From: Schizochytrium sp. TIO01
Taxonomy: Eukaryota > Sar > Bigyra > Thraustochytrida > Thraustochytriidae
Assembly: GCA_004764695.1 (NCBI GenBank)
Contig: SMSO01000031.1
Location: 7,807,261 to 7,871,260 of the forward strand
Direction: 5' to 3'
Length of the DNA: 64,000 nt
Shown in pieces: positions 34,901 to 46,003 of this stretch. The notes under the pieces are model-generated. The model did not search any database and was not told the DNA's origin. It saw nothing but the letters and a program-made list of their open reading frames with translations. Every line of letters starts with the position of its first letter. The stretch's first letter is position 1. Made by a program: the position numbers and the translations under genes.

Positions 34901-36334
34901 ATGCCAGCCAAGCCTCAGCCATAGCATGCTCGTCCTTCGGAGCATCACCACGCGTGCGATACTTGATGCGGTGCGCCGTCGTTACTTCTTGAATGAAGTC
35001 GGCAACATCAATATCATCTGGACAGCGAAAGCCGATACTCTCAAAGTACGGCAATACATCCTCACGCTTCCCGTGGAACATGGTCATACCCATGGCCATG
35101 ATCAAAATCTCGTCAAAAAGATCATAAGTCTCAGGCGGCGGCTGAAGCAGCGCGCAAATGGCAGTGAGGCCAAGTCGCTTTGCAACACCGGTGATACGAC
35201 GGTTGATATCAAAGGTGGCAGAACTATCAAGACCAGTACTGATCTGATCGTAAAATGCAACAGGACGACGGGCCATCATCATCTCAGCGGATGTGACACG
35301 TTTCTTCTCACCACCGGAGACGCCTCGGAGGAGCTCGTTACCAACAATGGTGTCGGCAGCGTTGGATAGGGCCAAGTTGCGAATAACAAAGTCAGGGAAG
35401 TTATCGAACTGCTCGTGGATGCGAGCAATGTCCCGATCGCTTGCATTGCTGTTGACGCCGACCTTGGCAATCATTTTTTTGGCCTCCTCGGGCCTCCAAA
35501 GCAATCATAGGCAAACTGCAAGGTCTCACGCACGGTGAGTACTGGGTTGTGGTTATCATTTTGGTCAACATAGGTGGCTAATTTACGAACATGGAGATCT
35601 TGAGGAGCGTAACCAGAATAGTATAGGTCACCAGTAATCTTGCGCCCTGCACCGGTCTTGACACGGCCAGACAAAAGTTTAAAGAGAGTGGTGACGCCAC
35701 ATCCAGGAGGTCCGAGGACGAGTGTCGAAGATCCAGCTTTGAAGACTCCTGCCATCTTATTGATAATAGGCAAGTCCATTCGGCTGTTTTTGCCTGTGCC
35801 ACCCATGCAAGGCATCACAAGAGCTGTTGCAACGTTTACAATACCGGGATCATTTTTGGGTACATTAACAGTGAAGGTAAGGTCGCGGAAGGCAACATTG
35901 ACAGGCCAATGGCCATCTCCTTGGACGCGTTGAATGATGGACGCGTGACCAACCATGGTGAGTTCACGCATCGCAGATCCGATAGCAGTACCGAGCCTTG
36001 AACTGCGATCAATCTGGCCGTTCTCAAGAAGGTCTGCAAGAAGCATGACATCCTCTGTAGAGAGATCGACATTCATACGTTCTTTTGGGTCACTTCCGTG
36101 AACCTTTTCCTGGGTCTTAAGTTCGCTCTTGATGTGGTCGAGGAGCTTGTCTACGCGCTGTTTTTTATCAGATGTAGTTTGGTAGATGCTACTTTGTTCG
36201 CGACTCCTGGAAACAGTGTTGCTTGCTTCACTTGACCGTAGGGCATCCTCTTCGGAGGCCATGCTGGCTGACTCATCTTGTGGCGGCGAGTTAATTGACC
36301 CGGTCAAGTTCTTCTCATCATCGTTTTGAAGCAT
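31947..36334 (-). CDS. P4: full-size ABCG/PDR transporter with one-base deletion in NBD1
   Basis: A close paralog of P3, about 1,460 residues if read through. The ATG at 36334 (MLQNDDEK) is chosen over the longer frame to 36400, which opens with TTG and adds 22 residues without counterpart in P3. The deletion lies at about 35491: P3 has GGAGGTCCC on the coding strand and P4 lacks the T, so the frame ends with PRRPKK shortly after the Q-loop, about 287 residues in. The next frame then runs open for 1,185 codons to the normal SYLKR end, with VSGGE, FYDQ, LLQPP, GSSGAGKTT, LSTEQ, ADEP and IHQPS all in place. NBD1 and NBD2 blocks match P3 almost base for base, while the linker (RATSSVDGK), TMD1 and the last 45 residues differ. 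It is either a pseudogene broken very recently or an assembly error. Confidence 0.93.
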
Positions 36335-39300
36335 TTCCTTAGCGTGAAGTAGAAGTCCTGGTGTCTTGCAGAGTTCTCCGGACACAGTTCCCCTTAACAA
36401 TGCGCTTTATTCTCGACAATTCGGACCTCGTTTACAACCTAATAAGGCTGAAGCCCCCTCCCCTTTGCAGCGTTATCAACCCTCAGTGTTGATCACCGCT
36501 GATTAAGATTTGGATTTGTTTTCTCCTTTGATCACACGAGACGCTGGGAAGCGTACGCGGTTGCAAAATCTTCCTCAAAAGACTTGAGGTTAGTATTTCG
36601 ATCCTAGTTCTTCGTTTGACATACTTTAAATTTCCCCCTCACAAGCTTTCGTTACCAAGAGTCGTATTCCTCATTACGCGTATTCTTCTCGGAAAAGAAA
36701 CAGCAAATACTTTTTATACTTTAAACATGATGCAGTAATAAGACAACAAAACTTAAATAAACTTAGAACCTACCCAGAATAACAACGCAGACATATTAGG
36801 ATATTTGAAAGAACAGCAATGCAAACGTCACATTCCTCTACAAACATTAAAGTATTAGCCCCTCAGTCCTTCCTCTAAAGCATGCATGATCGACAGCACC
36901 AGGGCTACTTCGAGAACCAGTGAGTTAGTATATCACTTTCACTGCAACTAATTCTCTGCATCAAAGTTCTCGCTCTCGTTTACTATTTCAATCATTCGTT
37001 CAGGTTCATTCTGCAATTCTCACCCCTTGACAATTACTTAGAAACCTACCAGCATCCTTAGCAAGATGCTATGGGACATATGATATGCGTCCTGAGCGTA
37101 TGGCCTCTGGTGGCTGGAGGCTCTTTGAAAAGACGCGTCATTCGAGGCCTTAAAGCTTGCTTCAGGCGAATCGAGGTTTATTGCAATGGTGGATTTAATT
37201 TTGGATTTTTGGTGTTTGTTGGTCGTCGTCCTGTGTTGAAGCACTTATTGGCTTCTACTTCTCTGATTGGTAGAACGCCGCAACACATTTCCCACGTTTT
37301 TATTTTTATTTCAAGTTTTTTTTTTTCTTCGTTGGTTTCTGGTGCATTTTTGGTAGGAAGACCTTTTTCATTCTGTCGTCTTTCACACTGCCAGATCCTC
37401 TTCGCCCCAGAGCACGAGTTTTCTCCGCTCCAGTAAAGTTTCTTCTCGTCGCTGCAATGACTGCCTAAAGAACCTTGTTCTCAAAAAGGGGCCTGAGGAG
37501 AGCAAGAGAAAGGCTTACATCTAGGCATAATATTTAATTTTCTCAGTACCCTCTGGAGATGATGGAAATCGACCACGCAGATGTTCGTTGCCTCAGAAAG
37601 TGCATGTGTAGAGCGATGCCTTGTTAGTTAAGTTGAACAGCTTCTTTCCCTTTTTTTGGCGTACGAGTTCGTGGCTTAAAATCACTTTCTCACGAGTCGA
37701 AAGAAACGCACGCACGTGAGCACGCACTCATCTGACGTTTCGGGAGCTTGCATGTGTCGACGATTCGAAGAAACTCTCGTCATCATGATCCCTATGAGCT
37801 CTCCCGGAGCGAAAGAACGGTTGCCCAGACCACTAGCTCGCATGGTGGCTTTCTCGATTCAAGAGGTTCAAAGGCAAACCCGCGTAAAATCGAAGTTATC
37901 AAGCAGAATGGCAAACTTCATAAGCGATATTGCAAACAAAATGAAAACGAAAGTAGACAGCCAACTCGGTCGTCATTTCCATATTCTTTGCGAGATCTCC
38001 TCCATGAAATTAAGAAGTATCAGCAATCTTTTCAGAAAGCTCGTAGAATAGATTGAACTTAAAAGCTTTGCAAAAGGCTTGAGAGTGATTTTACATTTTG
38101 CTACCAATTCTGAGCTGAGGTTGGCAGGGTTCACCGACAACTTGTCTCTGGTAGAGCGTTTTAACCCTCGACCAATTGAGATGAACCTGATAGCGTCGGA
38201 CGGTCGCCATTATAAACTTAGCTTGCTGGCTTGTAGAGGATCTAGACTGTAAAATTTTGGCATAGGCTTCTCGAGGCAAGCAAAGGGCACTTGCCTGTAT
38301 AACATCGCATCTGCACATCAATAGTCTCCTAACCTTCGACAGAGCGAGTATCGAGTTATAGAGGCGACGCTAGCGGTGCATCCTGCCATTGTCCTCCTTG
38401 ATGTCGTTCAAGTTGGACCCCTCTAGGGAGGAGGGGGAGGGGGGCAGCAACGGCAATGACTAAGAAAACCTCCCTCAATCATCGTTCTCGAACCGATTCC
38501 TGTCTTCCTAGTGTGTTCATACGCCTCGCTTTGTACAGCTTTGGAGCAAAACCTTCACCTCTGAGGATCCTCAGGTCTTATGAAACGAAGCCCATACCTG
38601 CATAAGTGAATAGGCAAGTATGTACGTACCTTCTCCCTTATGTCCTTATGTCAAACACGCCAAGTCCAAGTCCAGCAAGTTTTGCTTTACTCACCATGCG
38701 ACTGCTGGCGATCTCATGCTCCCGCTCTCAGGCATCTCTGCCCATTCCCCATCCCAGCTAGTTCAATCCAAGTGGAATGGGATTGATTTGAGACCAAGCG
38801 AGCTTCATCGCTCTTGGCCGCTCTGGAAGGAAATCCATCAGCCAGGGCGTTTAGTGCCTGCCTGCCTTCTCTCGCGCGCAGACATTCACGCTCGTGTGGC
38901 CTCTGTGCAGCTCTTTCTGTAGAGCTGGGAACCAGCTTCAGGGACTCTGGAATCAAGTGCTTCGCCAGTCCGTGCCCACCTTTTAGGACTCCGTACATCC
39001 TTGGGCTCGTGGCGCTGGCCAACTTCTTCAGAAAGCAGATGGTCCCTGGTGAAAACGACGACTTCGAGACAGTTGCAATTTCTCCAATTTGCACGACAGA
39101 ACCGCCAGGATTGTGCTCTCCTGCAGTCCCGGGGTAAGTTGGTACTTGTAGCGAATGAGGATTTACAGAGAAACCGGAGCGAGAACTCTCGAAAAGACGG
39201 AAAACAATGGCCAGCCTGATGGTCTTTGCTGCCACTAGGCGCTTTGCGGAGAGCGACGGGAGCAGCGGCAGCAGCCTCGCAGCTCGTTGAACTAGATTTA

Positions 39301-39760
39301 ATGGCACGGCCGGAAGCTACCATGGAATGAATCCGCGGGCTTGCAGAGAAGCACAAACGGGGAGGATCTCAGCAACTACTACCAGCAATTGAAAACGACG
39401 CGAGAGCTTATGTCGGTTACAGTAATGAGCAATGAACGACAGGGAGCTTATTTAATCAGCAGAATTCGACCATTTAGCGGTCTGGCAGTAAAAGGACTGG
39501 AGAGCTTGGCAAATACATGGATAGCACAAAGGGCCGGGCAGGATAAAGCATGCGAAATGTGAAGGAAACTTGGAGTGGAGTGCGCGCTCTGAGGAAATGA
39601 GTGGTGCCCTTGTAGCTGAGGATAGTCTTGCTTTGGGGGAGCGCGATAGCACCTACGCGTTGGGAATTCCAGCTTATGTGCAAGGCTTTAAGCGTGATCT
39701 TTGCAAAGGTAAATGAGATTGTCGTTTTTATTTTAGGTTTTAATTTGAAAACTTTTCTCT

Positions 39761-39763
<3 letters not shown>

Positions 39764-39800
<37 letters not shown>
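39764..39800. repeat. Poly(T) run of 37 bases
   Basis: An uninterrupted T homopolymer preceded by a CTCTCT stretch. On the minus strand it reads as poly(A). No coding retroelement body adjoins it, so I call it a homopolymer and not a retroposon tail. Confidence 0.9.
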
Positions 39801-39964
39801 CAAAGTAATATCTATGGGGGATGATGATATGTATAAGAAGGAAATATATATAAGAAGGAAAAAAAATTCTGAGTGATATCCTCAAGGAAGCTTTCGGGAC
39901 ACAAGGGTCTTTTGAGGTGACTTTGAGAAGTACTACTGTATCGATATAGTAAATATATAGTGTG

Positions 39965-39988
39965 TATATATATATATATATATATATA
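39965..39988. repeat. TA dinucleotide microsatellite
   Basis: Twelve TA units about 165 bp from the poly(T) run, in the P4-P5 spacer. Confidence 0.9.
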
Positions 39989-41494
39989 AATCCATCAACT
40001 GCAGAACCCTAGCTGAGACAAACGTACGAGACATCGAATGACATGACGCACAAATAAGACTCCGATTTTATTTGTGTTGAATGTGCAGCGGCAACTTGGA
40101 ACAATGAGAACCTCCACAGTCCCCACAGTGGGAGGGTTTATGTCATTGGCTGCACCGAAAGGAGGGATTTTCTGACGTTCGCCGCTGAACTTCATCAACT
40201 TCAGGTTTAATGCCAACGCAAACTCGGCCAGGACTACAAACTCGCTCGAAAGAACTGGCGAATTGTCCCGATTCTACCATCCTGCGTTGTTTTCAGGAGG
40301 ATGTTTATTCATTTCTTTGATCGGGGACTGAAATCTATGCAACGCTCCAAATGGATGGGCCTATAGTGGTGCAATTGTTAATTGTGACCATTAGATTATT
40401 CTACTATTTATTCATAAATTCTAGTTAGCTACCCACCGCCATTTGCACTAACTTCTTGAGCAAATTCAAGTGAAATAAGCCACGGTAAACTTCAGACCCT
40501 AGTTTGGATTGATTCATGCACAGATGGCTTGAATTGAGAGTTGATGTAAAGAAAAGAAGTTAATACGTAAAGTCATTAGTTTTAGATGTTTTTGCGAAAA
40601 CAACAGTGTATTTTAGAATTAACTTGTTAATGTTTGTTTCTATTACTGAGATTTATCACTAGGTACAGCATAGAGGGGAGGGTAAAAGCTCATTTTCTCG
40701 ACTCACTCTGTTTTGAAATTTAAAATTTAAATTAAATGAAAATAAGTTCGAATATATCTATTAGTCCAAATTGAGCGTACGACGAAAGGGTCGGTGATTT
40801 CTCGCTGCCATGAGCTTAAACGAAAGATTTTGATTTTTGTGTGCAATACTCAGAATAATAAGTGGTGGAAACCAACGTACACTATTCGACACCAAATAAG
40901 AAGAGCTGACGAAGATTTTGTACACATTACGTTTAGTTAGTTTTTTCGACTTGGGGTCTTTTTTAAGTTCCTTGTCACAAAATGTGAAGATTGCTCAAAT
41001 CTGTCAAATTCTCTCCGAGAATGTATTTTAAATGAAATTTTAACTTGCAGAGATTGCTAGACCACGTCAGACCTTGTCAAAAATTGATTAAAGTAGAACC
41101 TCTTCTGAAAGGACAGCCTTGGCTGGCCTCTTCTGAGATCGTGGTCAACTTCGGGTGAGACGTGCAGAAATACCTTTGAATAGTTTTCTAGACCTGTTCA
41201 TGAGTTGCAATAATTTACAATGCCTTGCAACAAAGTCAGAAAGCAGAAAGCTTGCATATTGATCTATTCACAGGAACAATCCAGGCAAATCAAACTTGAG
41301 AAAAAGAATTTCAAGTTTGTCTTCGTCCAATCTAGCTCCCCCTCCTGAAATTGAAATATGATGCATATTTTCCCCATTCAGTCTCAATACCAAATAGCAG
41401 AAGTGCCAATTCGTAATACTAATATGTATTTTATTTTATTTTAGATTGAGAAAGGTCTTCGATGCAGAAATGGATATGTATATGAAGTGTACGA

Positions 41495-44400
41495 CTAACG
41501 GCGTAAGTAAGAAATGAATGCATAACAAAATGCATTAACAATGCGAAAACCAGCTGCAAAGGCGATGGTAGCTCCAAGACACCACGGCCAATCCGTCGAC
41601 TCGTATCCGAAACGATCTTGAATATAGGCCCATGCAGTAGTTCCGTCAGAAACGTAGGAACATCCAGGGTTATCAGCCGGTTGCGTGGATGGATCATCGC
41701 AAGCCATCTGGCTTACCACGAGGCCGTTCAATGCATAGCGCAGAGGGTTAATGTATGTAAACCACTGCCAGAAGTAGGGGACATCATCGATAGAAATCAT
41801 GAGTCCTGATGCAAAACACCAAGCAGCAATAAAGACTGAACCAACTAAGTTTGCGACCTGATCATTTGGAAGTGCTTGCGCAAGCAAATGTCCCCAGAAG
41901 ATAATGCACATGTTGAAGATAGAGTAGAATGCAAAAAACAACCAAAACGCAGTTGCGTTATGCCAGAGCCCAGCCATAAAGTAGAAGATGGAAACAAAAA
42001 CGAGACTTGAAGCAACAACGTAGGGTATCTCTGCTACAGTTGATGCAATGACTATTGGCATAACGCCGTAGTACGATGCAGAGCGCTCACGATAGAACGA
42101 AGCACGCTCGATGAAAACAGTTGGCATTGCACTATTCATTGCCATTACCCCCATAAACACTGGCGCTAAGAAGAGCAGGCCTACAAAACTCTGTATATCA
42201 GTTGCAGAGGAAATGTCTTTACCACGAAGCAGGAATGCAAAACCAAAGTAGACAGCAACAATGATAGCTACAATAATACGCGTAGTATTATAAGCTGTGT
42301 CGCGCCAATATGAGCGAAACCAACGTTTTACAAGCTGCTCTGTTTGGGTTGCAAATGTGCTTGCAAAGGTCGTGTCAAAGTGAATCTCGGGCCGCTCCTC
42401 AAGGTCTCTCTTGACAAGAGTGTCAAACGCTTCCTCATTGGCCTTGTAGATATTGCTTTGCTCGTACTCAGCTGCATAGTCTACACCAGGACCAGCATTC
42501 GCGCCAATTGCCTCTAACATATATGTAGCTGGGTTGTAACGTGGGTTAGGCATACCAGGTGTACCTGGTAGACCATCAAGATAGTCAAGGAGGTGCTTGC
42601 TGTTTTCTCCAAGATCGCCAAAGTATACCATTTGCCCACCACGGCGTAATAACAAAAGACGGTCAAATTTCTCAAAAATTGCCTTCGAAGGTTGATGAAT
42701 TGTGCATACAACAGTACGACCACCACGGGCAATGCGTTCCAGTCCATTCATCACGACACGAGCGGAACTCGCGTCAAGGCCTGAAGTAGGCTCATCTGCA
42801 AAAATAATCGCAGGGTTAGCAGCTAGCTCTACTCCAATGGTCAAACGCTTTGCTTGCTCCGTACTTAAACCACCCATTCCCTTAAAGCCAATCTTGAAGT
42901 TTCTGATTGGACGCATATGCAGTGTCTTGAGCACGCTTTCGACAAATTTATCCTTCTCTGCACGAGGAATATCTGAAGGCTGGCGAAGGTATGCAGAAAA
43001 TGTCAGCGCCTCGTGGACAGTTGCGTTTGGGCTATGAATGTCCATTTGCTCAACATAGCCAATAATACGTGAGAATGTTGTCTTCTCTTGTGGTCGACCA
43101 TTCACGAGAACCTCTCCTTCAATTTTCCCGCCAGTCTTACGAAGTGCTAAAACATCCATGAGCGTGGTTTTACCAGCACCACTACTTCCCATGAGAGCCG
43201 TGAGTGTTCCTGCTTCTGCGTATCCCGTGATTCCTTTGAGGAGTGACAAGTTGTATTTACCAGCACCATCCTTTGGGCCTTGGACAGAATACCAAAGATT
43301 CCTAAATGCCAAATCGACCGGGGTAAATGTAATCTTGCCGGATTCTGAAGCAGATGACCTAGGCGTTTCCATATTCACAGTCATGTGATCCTCCGCAGGT
43401 TGAGGGTCAGACTTAATCTCCGCTGGATTCTTTCCATTTAAACCAAATGCAGCCTGCTCGCGCTGGACTATGTCTCTATCATTAATTTCCTCTGCCTCTT
43501 CCTCGATGTCAACAGCACGGCCTCCGCCACCCTCGAAGCGCATGTAAACATAGCTTAGGTAGCTTACATATAAGCCTACAAAAGTGTACCCGACAAGCAT
43601 GAGATAGGCAGACCATACAAAGTTAATGTCGTTTTCAAAACCAAAGAGTTGAAGTGCATATTCTTGCTGAGCATCTGTGTAACAACTTGATGTAAATATA
43701 ACAATTACCCCAGCACGGAAAGCCCAAGCTAAAGGAGAGAGCCAATAAATCCAGATGAACCAGTCCGGAACAGTATCTGCAGTCAATAGGTACCCACTAA
43801 ATAGTGAGATGGATGCTGTGGAAAGACCAGAAAGGACTTGCCCCACTGCCGGTGAGGGTGAAAGCGAAGCGAGTGCACGAAGCCAAGAGCCATACGAGAT
43901 ATTCAAAAGAACCATTAATAGCCAATATAGCATAAAAGCACCTCCGACATCATCTTGACCTGTTGGTGAATGCTCACCAAAAGGAACCAGCCACGAGATC
44001 CAAAACGCCATTAGAGCAAGCAATGTTGACTCTATAAATGCAAGAGGTAATACTGAGCAGAATTCACCAAGTACATAATTTCCTGTACGAAAGAAGAACG
44101 CATCGCTCTGCTTGTAAAATACAGGGCGTTGCGTAAGCACAACTGGGATTTGCGAGGCACCGGCAAGAGCACTGTGAATCATCGTCGCGAACAGAATACC
44201 ATAGCGCTGCAACACCGGATTTTGGTCCCCATTTTCATTTGTAGGCATGTCTGGATCAATTTTATAGAAGAGAGATCCGATGAAAACACCAACAACGAGG
44301 GCTTGAATTGTGCGGGTTTTGACAAATTCAACGTCACGAAAACTTAGTTTGAGCTGTCTAGCGACAACCAGAGCAGACTCTCTGCAAATGGATGTTGCGT

Positions 44401-46003
44401 AGAGAGGTTGAAATTTATCATACAAATCCTGGCGCATCTGCGAATCAATCTTGTTCTCTGGTGTGCAGAAGCGATCAACTTCATCTTTCTTGGGCTTGGA
44501 ATATGGGGACTCTAGCCAAGCTTGGGCCATCTCCGCTTCGTCAGCTGGTGCATTGTCTCGAGTACGATATTTCTTGCGATCCACCGTACATACTTCTTGG
44601 ATAAAGTCCGCGACATCCATAGTATCCGGACAAGCATAACCCAAACTTTCGAAGTATGGTAGTACGCTTTCGCGTTTGCCATGAAACATGACTTTGCCCA
44701 TTGCAAGAACCATGACCTCATCAAAAAGCTCATAGGTTTCAGGAGGAGGCTGGAGTAGCGCACATACAGCTGTAAGATCAAGGCGGTGAGCAACACCCGT
44801 GATACGGCGACATATATCATAGGTTGCAGAACTATCAAGTCCAGTAGTGATTTGGTCATAAAAGGCTAGCGGTCGGCGTGCCATCATCATTTCAGCAGAT
44901 GTTACTCGTTTTTTCTCGCCACCAGAGACTCCACGCATCAGCTCGTTACCAACAATGGTATCGGCAGCATTGGACAAAGCTAAATTGCGGATCACAAAGT
45001 CAGGGAAGTTATCATATTCTTCGTGAATCCTGGCAATATCATGATCACTAGCCTCTGGTGCAATGCCAACCTTTTCGATCATTTTTTTTGCTTCTTCCGG
45101 TCCACCGAAGCAATTGTATGCAAACTGCAATGTTTCACGAACAGTAAGCACAGGTATATGATTATCATTTTGATCGACATAGGTAGATAGCTTTCGTACG
45201 TGAAGGTCCTCTGGAGCAAAGCCAGAATAATATAACTCACCCAAGATCTTTCTTCCTCTGCCAGTCTTAATTCGCCCAGATAGAGTCTTAAACAGTGTAG
45301 TTACGCCACATCCAGGCGGCCCTAAGACAACTGTTGATGTGCCTGCTTTGAAGACACCTGAGATCTTGTCGATGATGGGAAGTTCCATAGCGTTTTTACC
45401 TTTGCCCATGAAAGGGGCCGCAAATGCTGTAGCGACATTAAGAATTCCTGGATCTTCTTTTGGGACACTAACCATATAGGTGAGGTCGTGAAAGGCCACG
45501 TTTACAGGCCAATGACCATCCCCACGTACACGCTGGATGACATTAGCATATGTCACCATAGTCATCTCGCGCATTGCAGAGCCTACAGCGCTCCCAAGCT
45601 TGGAGTTCCTGTCAATCTGACCCTTCTCAAGAAGATCTGCAAGAAGCATTACGTCTTGAGCAGATAAGTCGATACTGACCCGCTGTTCTTTGCTATCTGT
45701 GCTGGTAGAGCTTGCAGAACCGCTTGTATTGAGTTCCTGTTGCTGTTGTTCCTCTTGCTTAATTGTAAGCTCTGTTTTGATGTGCTCGAGCAAATGCTGG
45801 ATTCGCTCTTGCCTATCGCGTTGGGTACTTTCCAGAGATGTATTTGTAGGTCCTACTCGCTCGTGTTCATCGGAGCTCAAACTGCCCTGGCTTAAACTAG
45901 CTGCTTGGCGATTGCCACCATGGATCTCACTAGAGTCTCTGATCTCATCCTCCACCGGAACCTCATCAGACATGATGGTCCTCATGTCCTCGTTGCTCAT
46001 CAT
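41495..46003 (-). CDS. P5: full-size ABCG/PDR transporter, intact
   Basis: An exporter of about 1,502 residues in the P1-P5 subfamily, the most diverged of that group. The start is set at the ATG at 46003 (MMSNEDMRT). The frame extends 15 bases further to a GTG that has no support from paralogs. The N-terminal leader is acidic and contains a Gln/Glu-rich patch (KQEEQQQQ) followed by a Ser/Thr stretch, unique to this copy. NBD1 has GPPGCGVTT (Val about residue 234), VSGGE, YDQITTGLD and LLQPP. NBD2 has GSSGAGKTT, LSTEQ, ADEPTSGLD and IHQPS. TMD1 includes RPVFYKQSDAFF; TMD2 includes ERASFYRERSASYYG. The external loop keeps the paired Cys (ACDDPS, NPGC). The C-terminus reads SYLRR where the others have SYLKR. 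It shows no long near-identical block with its neighbours, so it seems to have escaped recent conversion. Probably functional; substrate unknown. Confidence 0.96.
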   Translation of the reverse strand: MMSNEDMRTIMSDEVPVEDEIRDSSEIHGGNRQAASLSQGSLSSDEHERVGPTNTSLESTQRDRQERIQHLLEHIKTELTIKQEEQQQQELNTSGSASSTSTDSKEQRVSIDLSAQDVMLLADLLEKGQIDRNSKLGSAVGSAMREMTMVTYANVIQRVRGDGHWPVNVAFHDLTYMVSVPKEDPGILNVATAFAAPFMGKGKNAMELPIIDKISGVFKAGTSTVVLGPPGCGVTTLFKTLSGRIKTGRGRKILGELYYSGFAPEDLHVRKLSTYVDQNDNHIPVLTVRETLQFAYNCFGGPEEAKKMIEKVGIAPEASDHDIARIHEEYDNFPDFVIRNLALSNAADTIVGNELMRGVSGGEKKRVTSAEMMMARRPLAFYDQITTGLDSSATYDICRRITGVAHRLDLTAVCALLQPPPETYELFDEVMVLAMGKVMFHGKRESVLPYFESLGYACPDTMDVADFIQEVCTVDRKKYRTRDNAPADEAEMAQAWLESPYSKPKKDEVDRFCTPENKIDSQMRQDLYDKFQPLYATSICRESALVVARQLKLSFRDVEFVKTRTIQALVVGVFIGSLFYKIDPDMPTNENGDQNPVLQRYGILFATMIHSALAGASQIPVVLTQRPVFYKQSDAFFFRTGNYVLGEFCSVLPLAFIESTLLALMAFWISWLVPFGEHSPTGQDDVGGAFMLYWLLMVLLNISYGSWLRALASLSPSPAVGQVLSGLSTASISLFSGYLLTADTVPDWFIWIYWLSPLAWAFRAGVIVIFTSSCYTDAQQEYALQLFGFENDINFVWSAYLMLVGYTFVGLYVSYLSYVYMRFEGGGGRAVDIEEEAEEINDRDIVQREQAAFGLNGKNPAEIKSDPQPAEDHMTVNMETPRSSASESGKITFTPVDLAFRNLWYSVQGPKDGAGKYNLSLLKGITGYAEAGTLTALMGSSGAGKTTLMDVLALRKTGGKIEGEVLVNGRPQEKTTFSRIIGYVEQMDIHSPNATVHEALTFSAYLRQPSDIPRAEKDKFVESVLKTLHMRPIRNFKIGFKGMGGLSTEQAKRLTIGVELAANPAIIFADEPTSGLDASSARVVMNGLERIARGGRTVVCTIHQPSKAIFEKFDRLLLLRRGGQMVYFGDLGENSKHLLDYLDGLPGTPGMPNPRYNPATYMLEAIGANAGPGVDYAAEYEQSNIYKANEEAFDTLVKRDLEERPEIHFDTTFASTFATQTEQLVKRWFRSYWRDTAYNTTRIIVAIIVAVYFGFAFLLRGKDISSATDIQSFVGLLFLAPVFMGVMAMNSAMPTVFIERASFYRERSASYYGVMPIVIASTVAEIPYVVASSLVFVSIFYFMAGLWHNATAFWLFFAFYSIFNMCIIFWGHLLAQALPNDQVANLVGSVFIAAWCFASGLMISIDDVPYFWQWFTYINPLRYALNGLVVSQMACDDPSTQPADNPGCSYVSDGTTAWAYIQDRFGYESTDWPWCLGATIAFAAGFRIVNAFCYAFISYLRR

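Larger units (their letters stand above)
36335..41494. other. Spacer P4-P5, no confident gene
   Basis: About 5.2 kb. It includes a 37-base T run (39764-39800), a TA run (39965-39988) and AT-rich DNA at 40720-40760. Overlapping frames at 38714-39356 on both strands sit in a locally GC-richer patch. The longest (minus, 197 codons) begins with GTG and has no recognisable motif. Nothing here is supported as a gene. Confidence 0.6.

Noticed and set aside
35480-35505. Programmed ribosomal frameshifting at the P4 and P7 lesions
   Set aside because: No slippery heptamer or downstream structure is evident, the lesions are at different places in different copies, and intact paralogs lack them.
38714-39356. 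Overlapping 197- and 156-codon minus frames
   Set aside because: The longer opens with GTG, two frames compete over the same DNA, and neither looks like a known protein.
39764-39800. Poly(A) tail of a retroposon
   Set aside because: No target-site duplication or element body could be identified beside the homopolymer.
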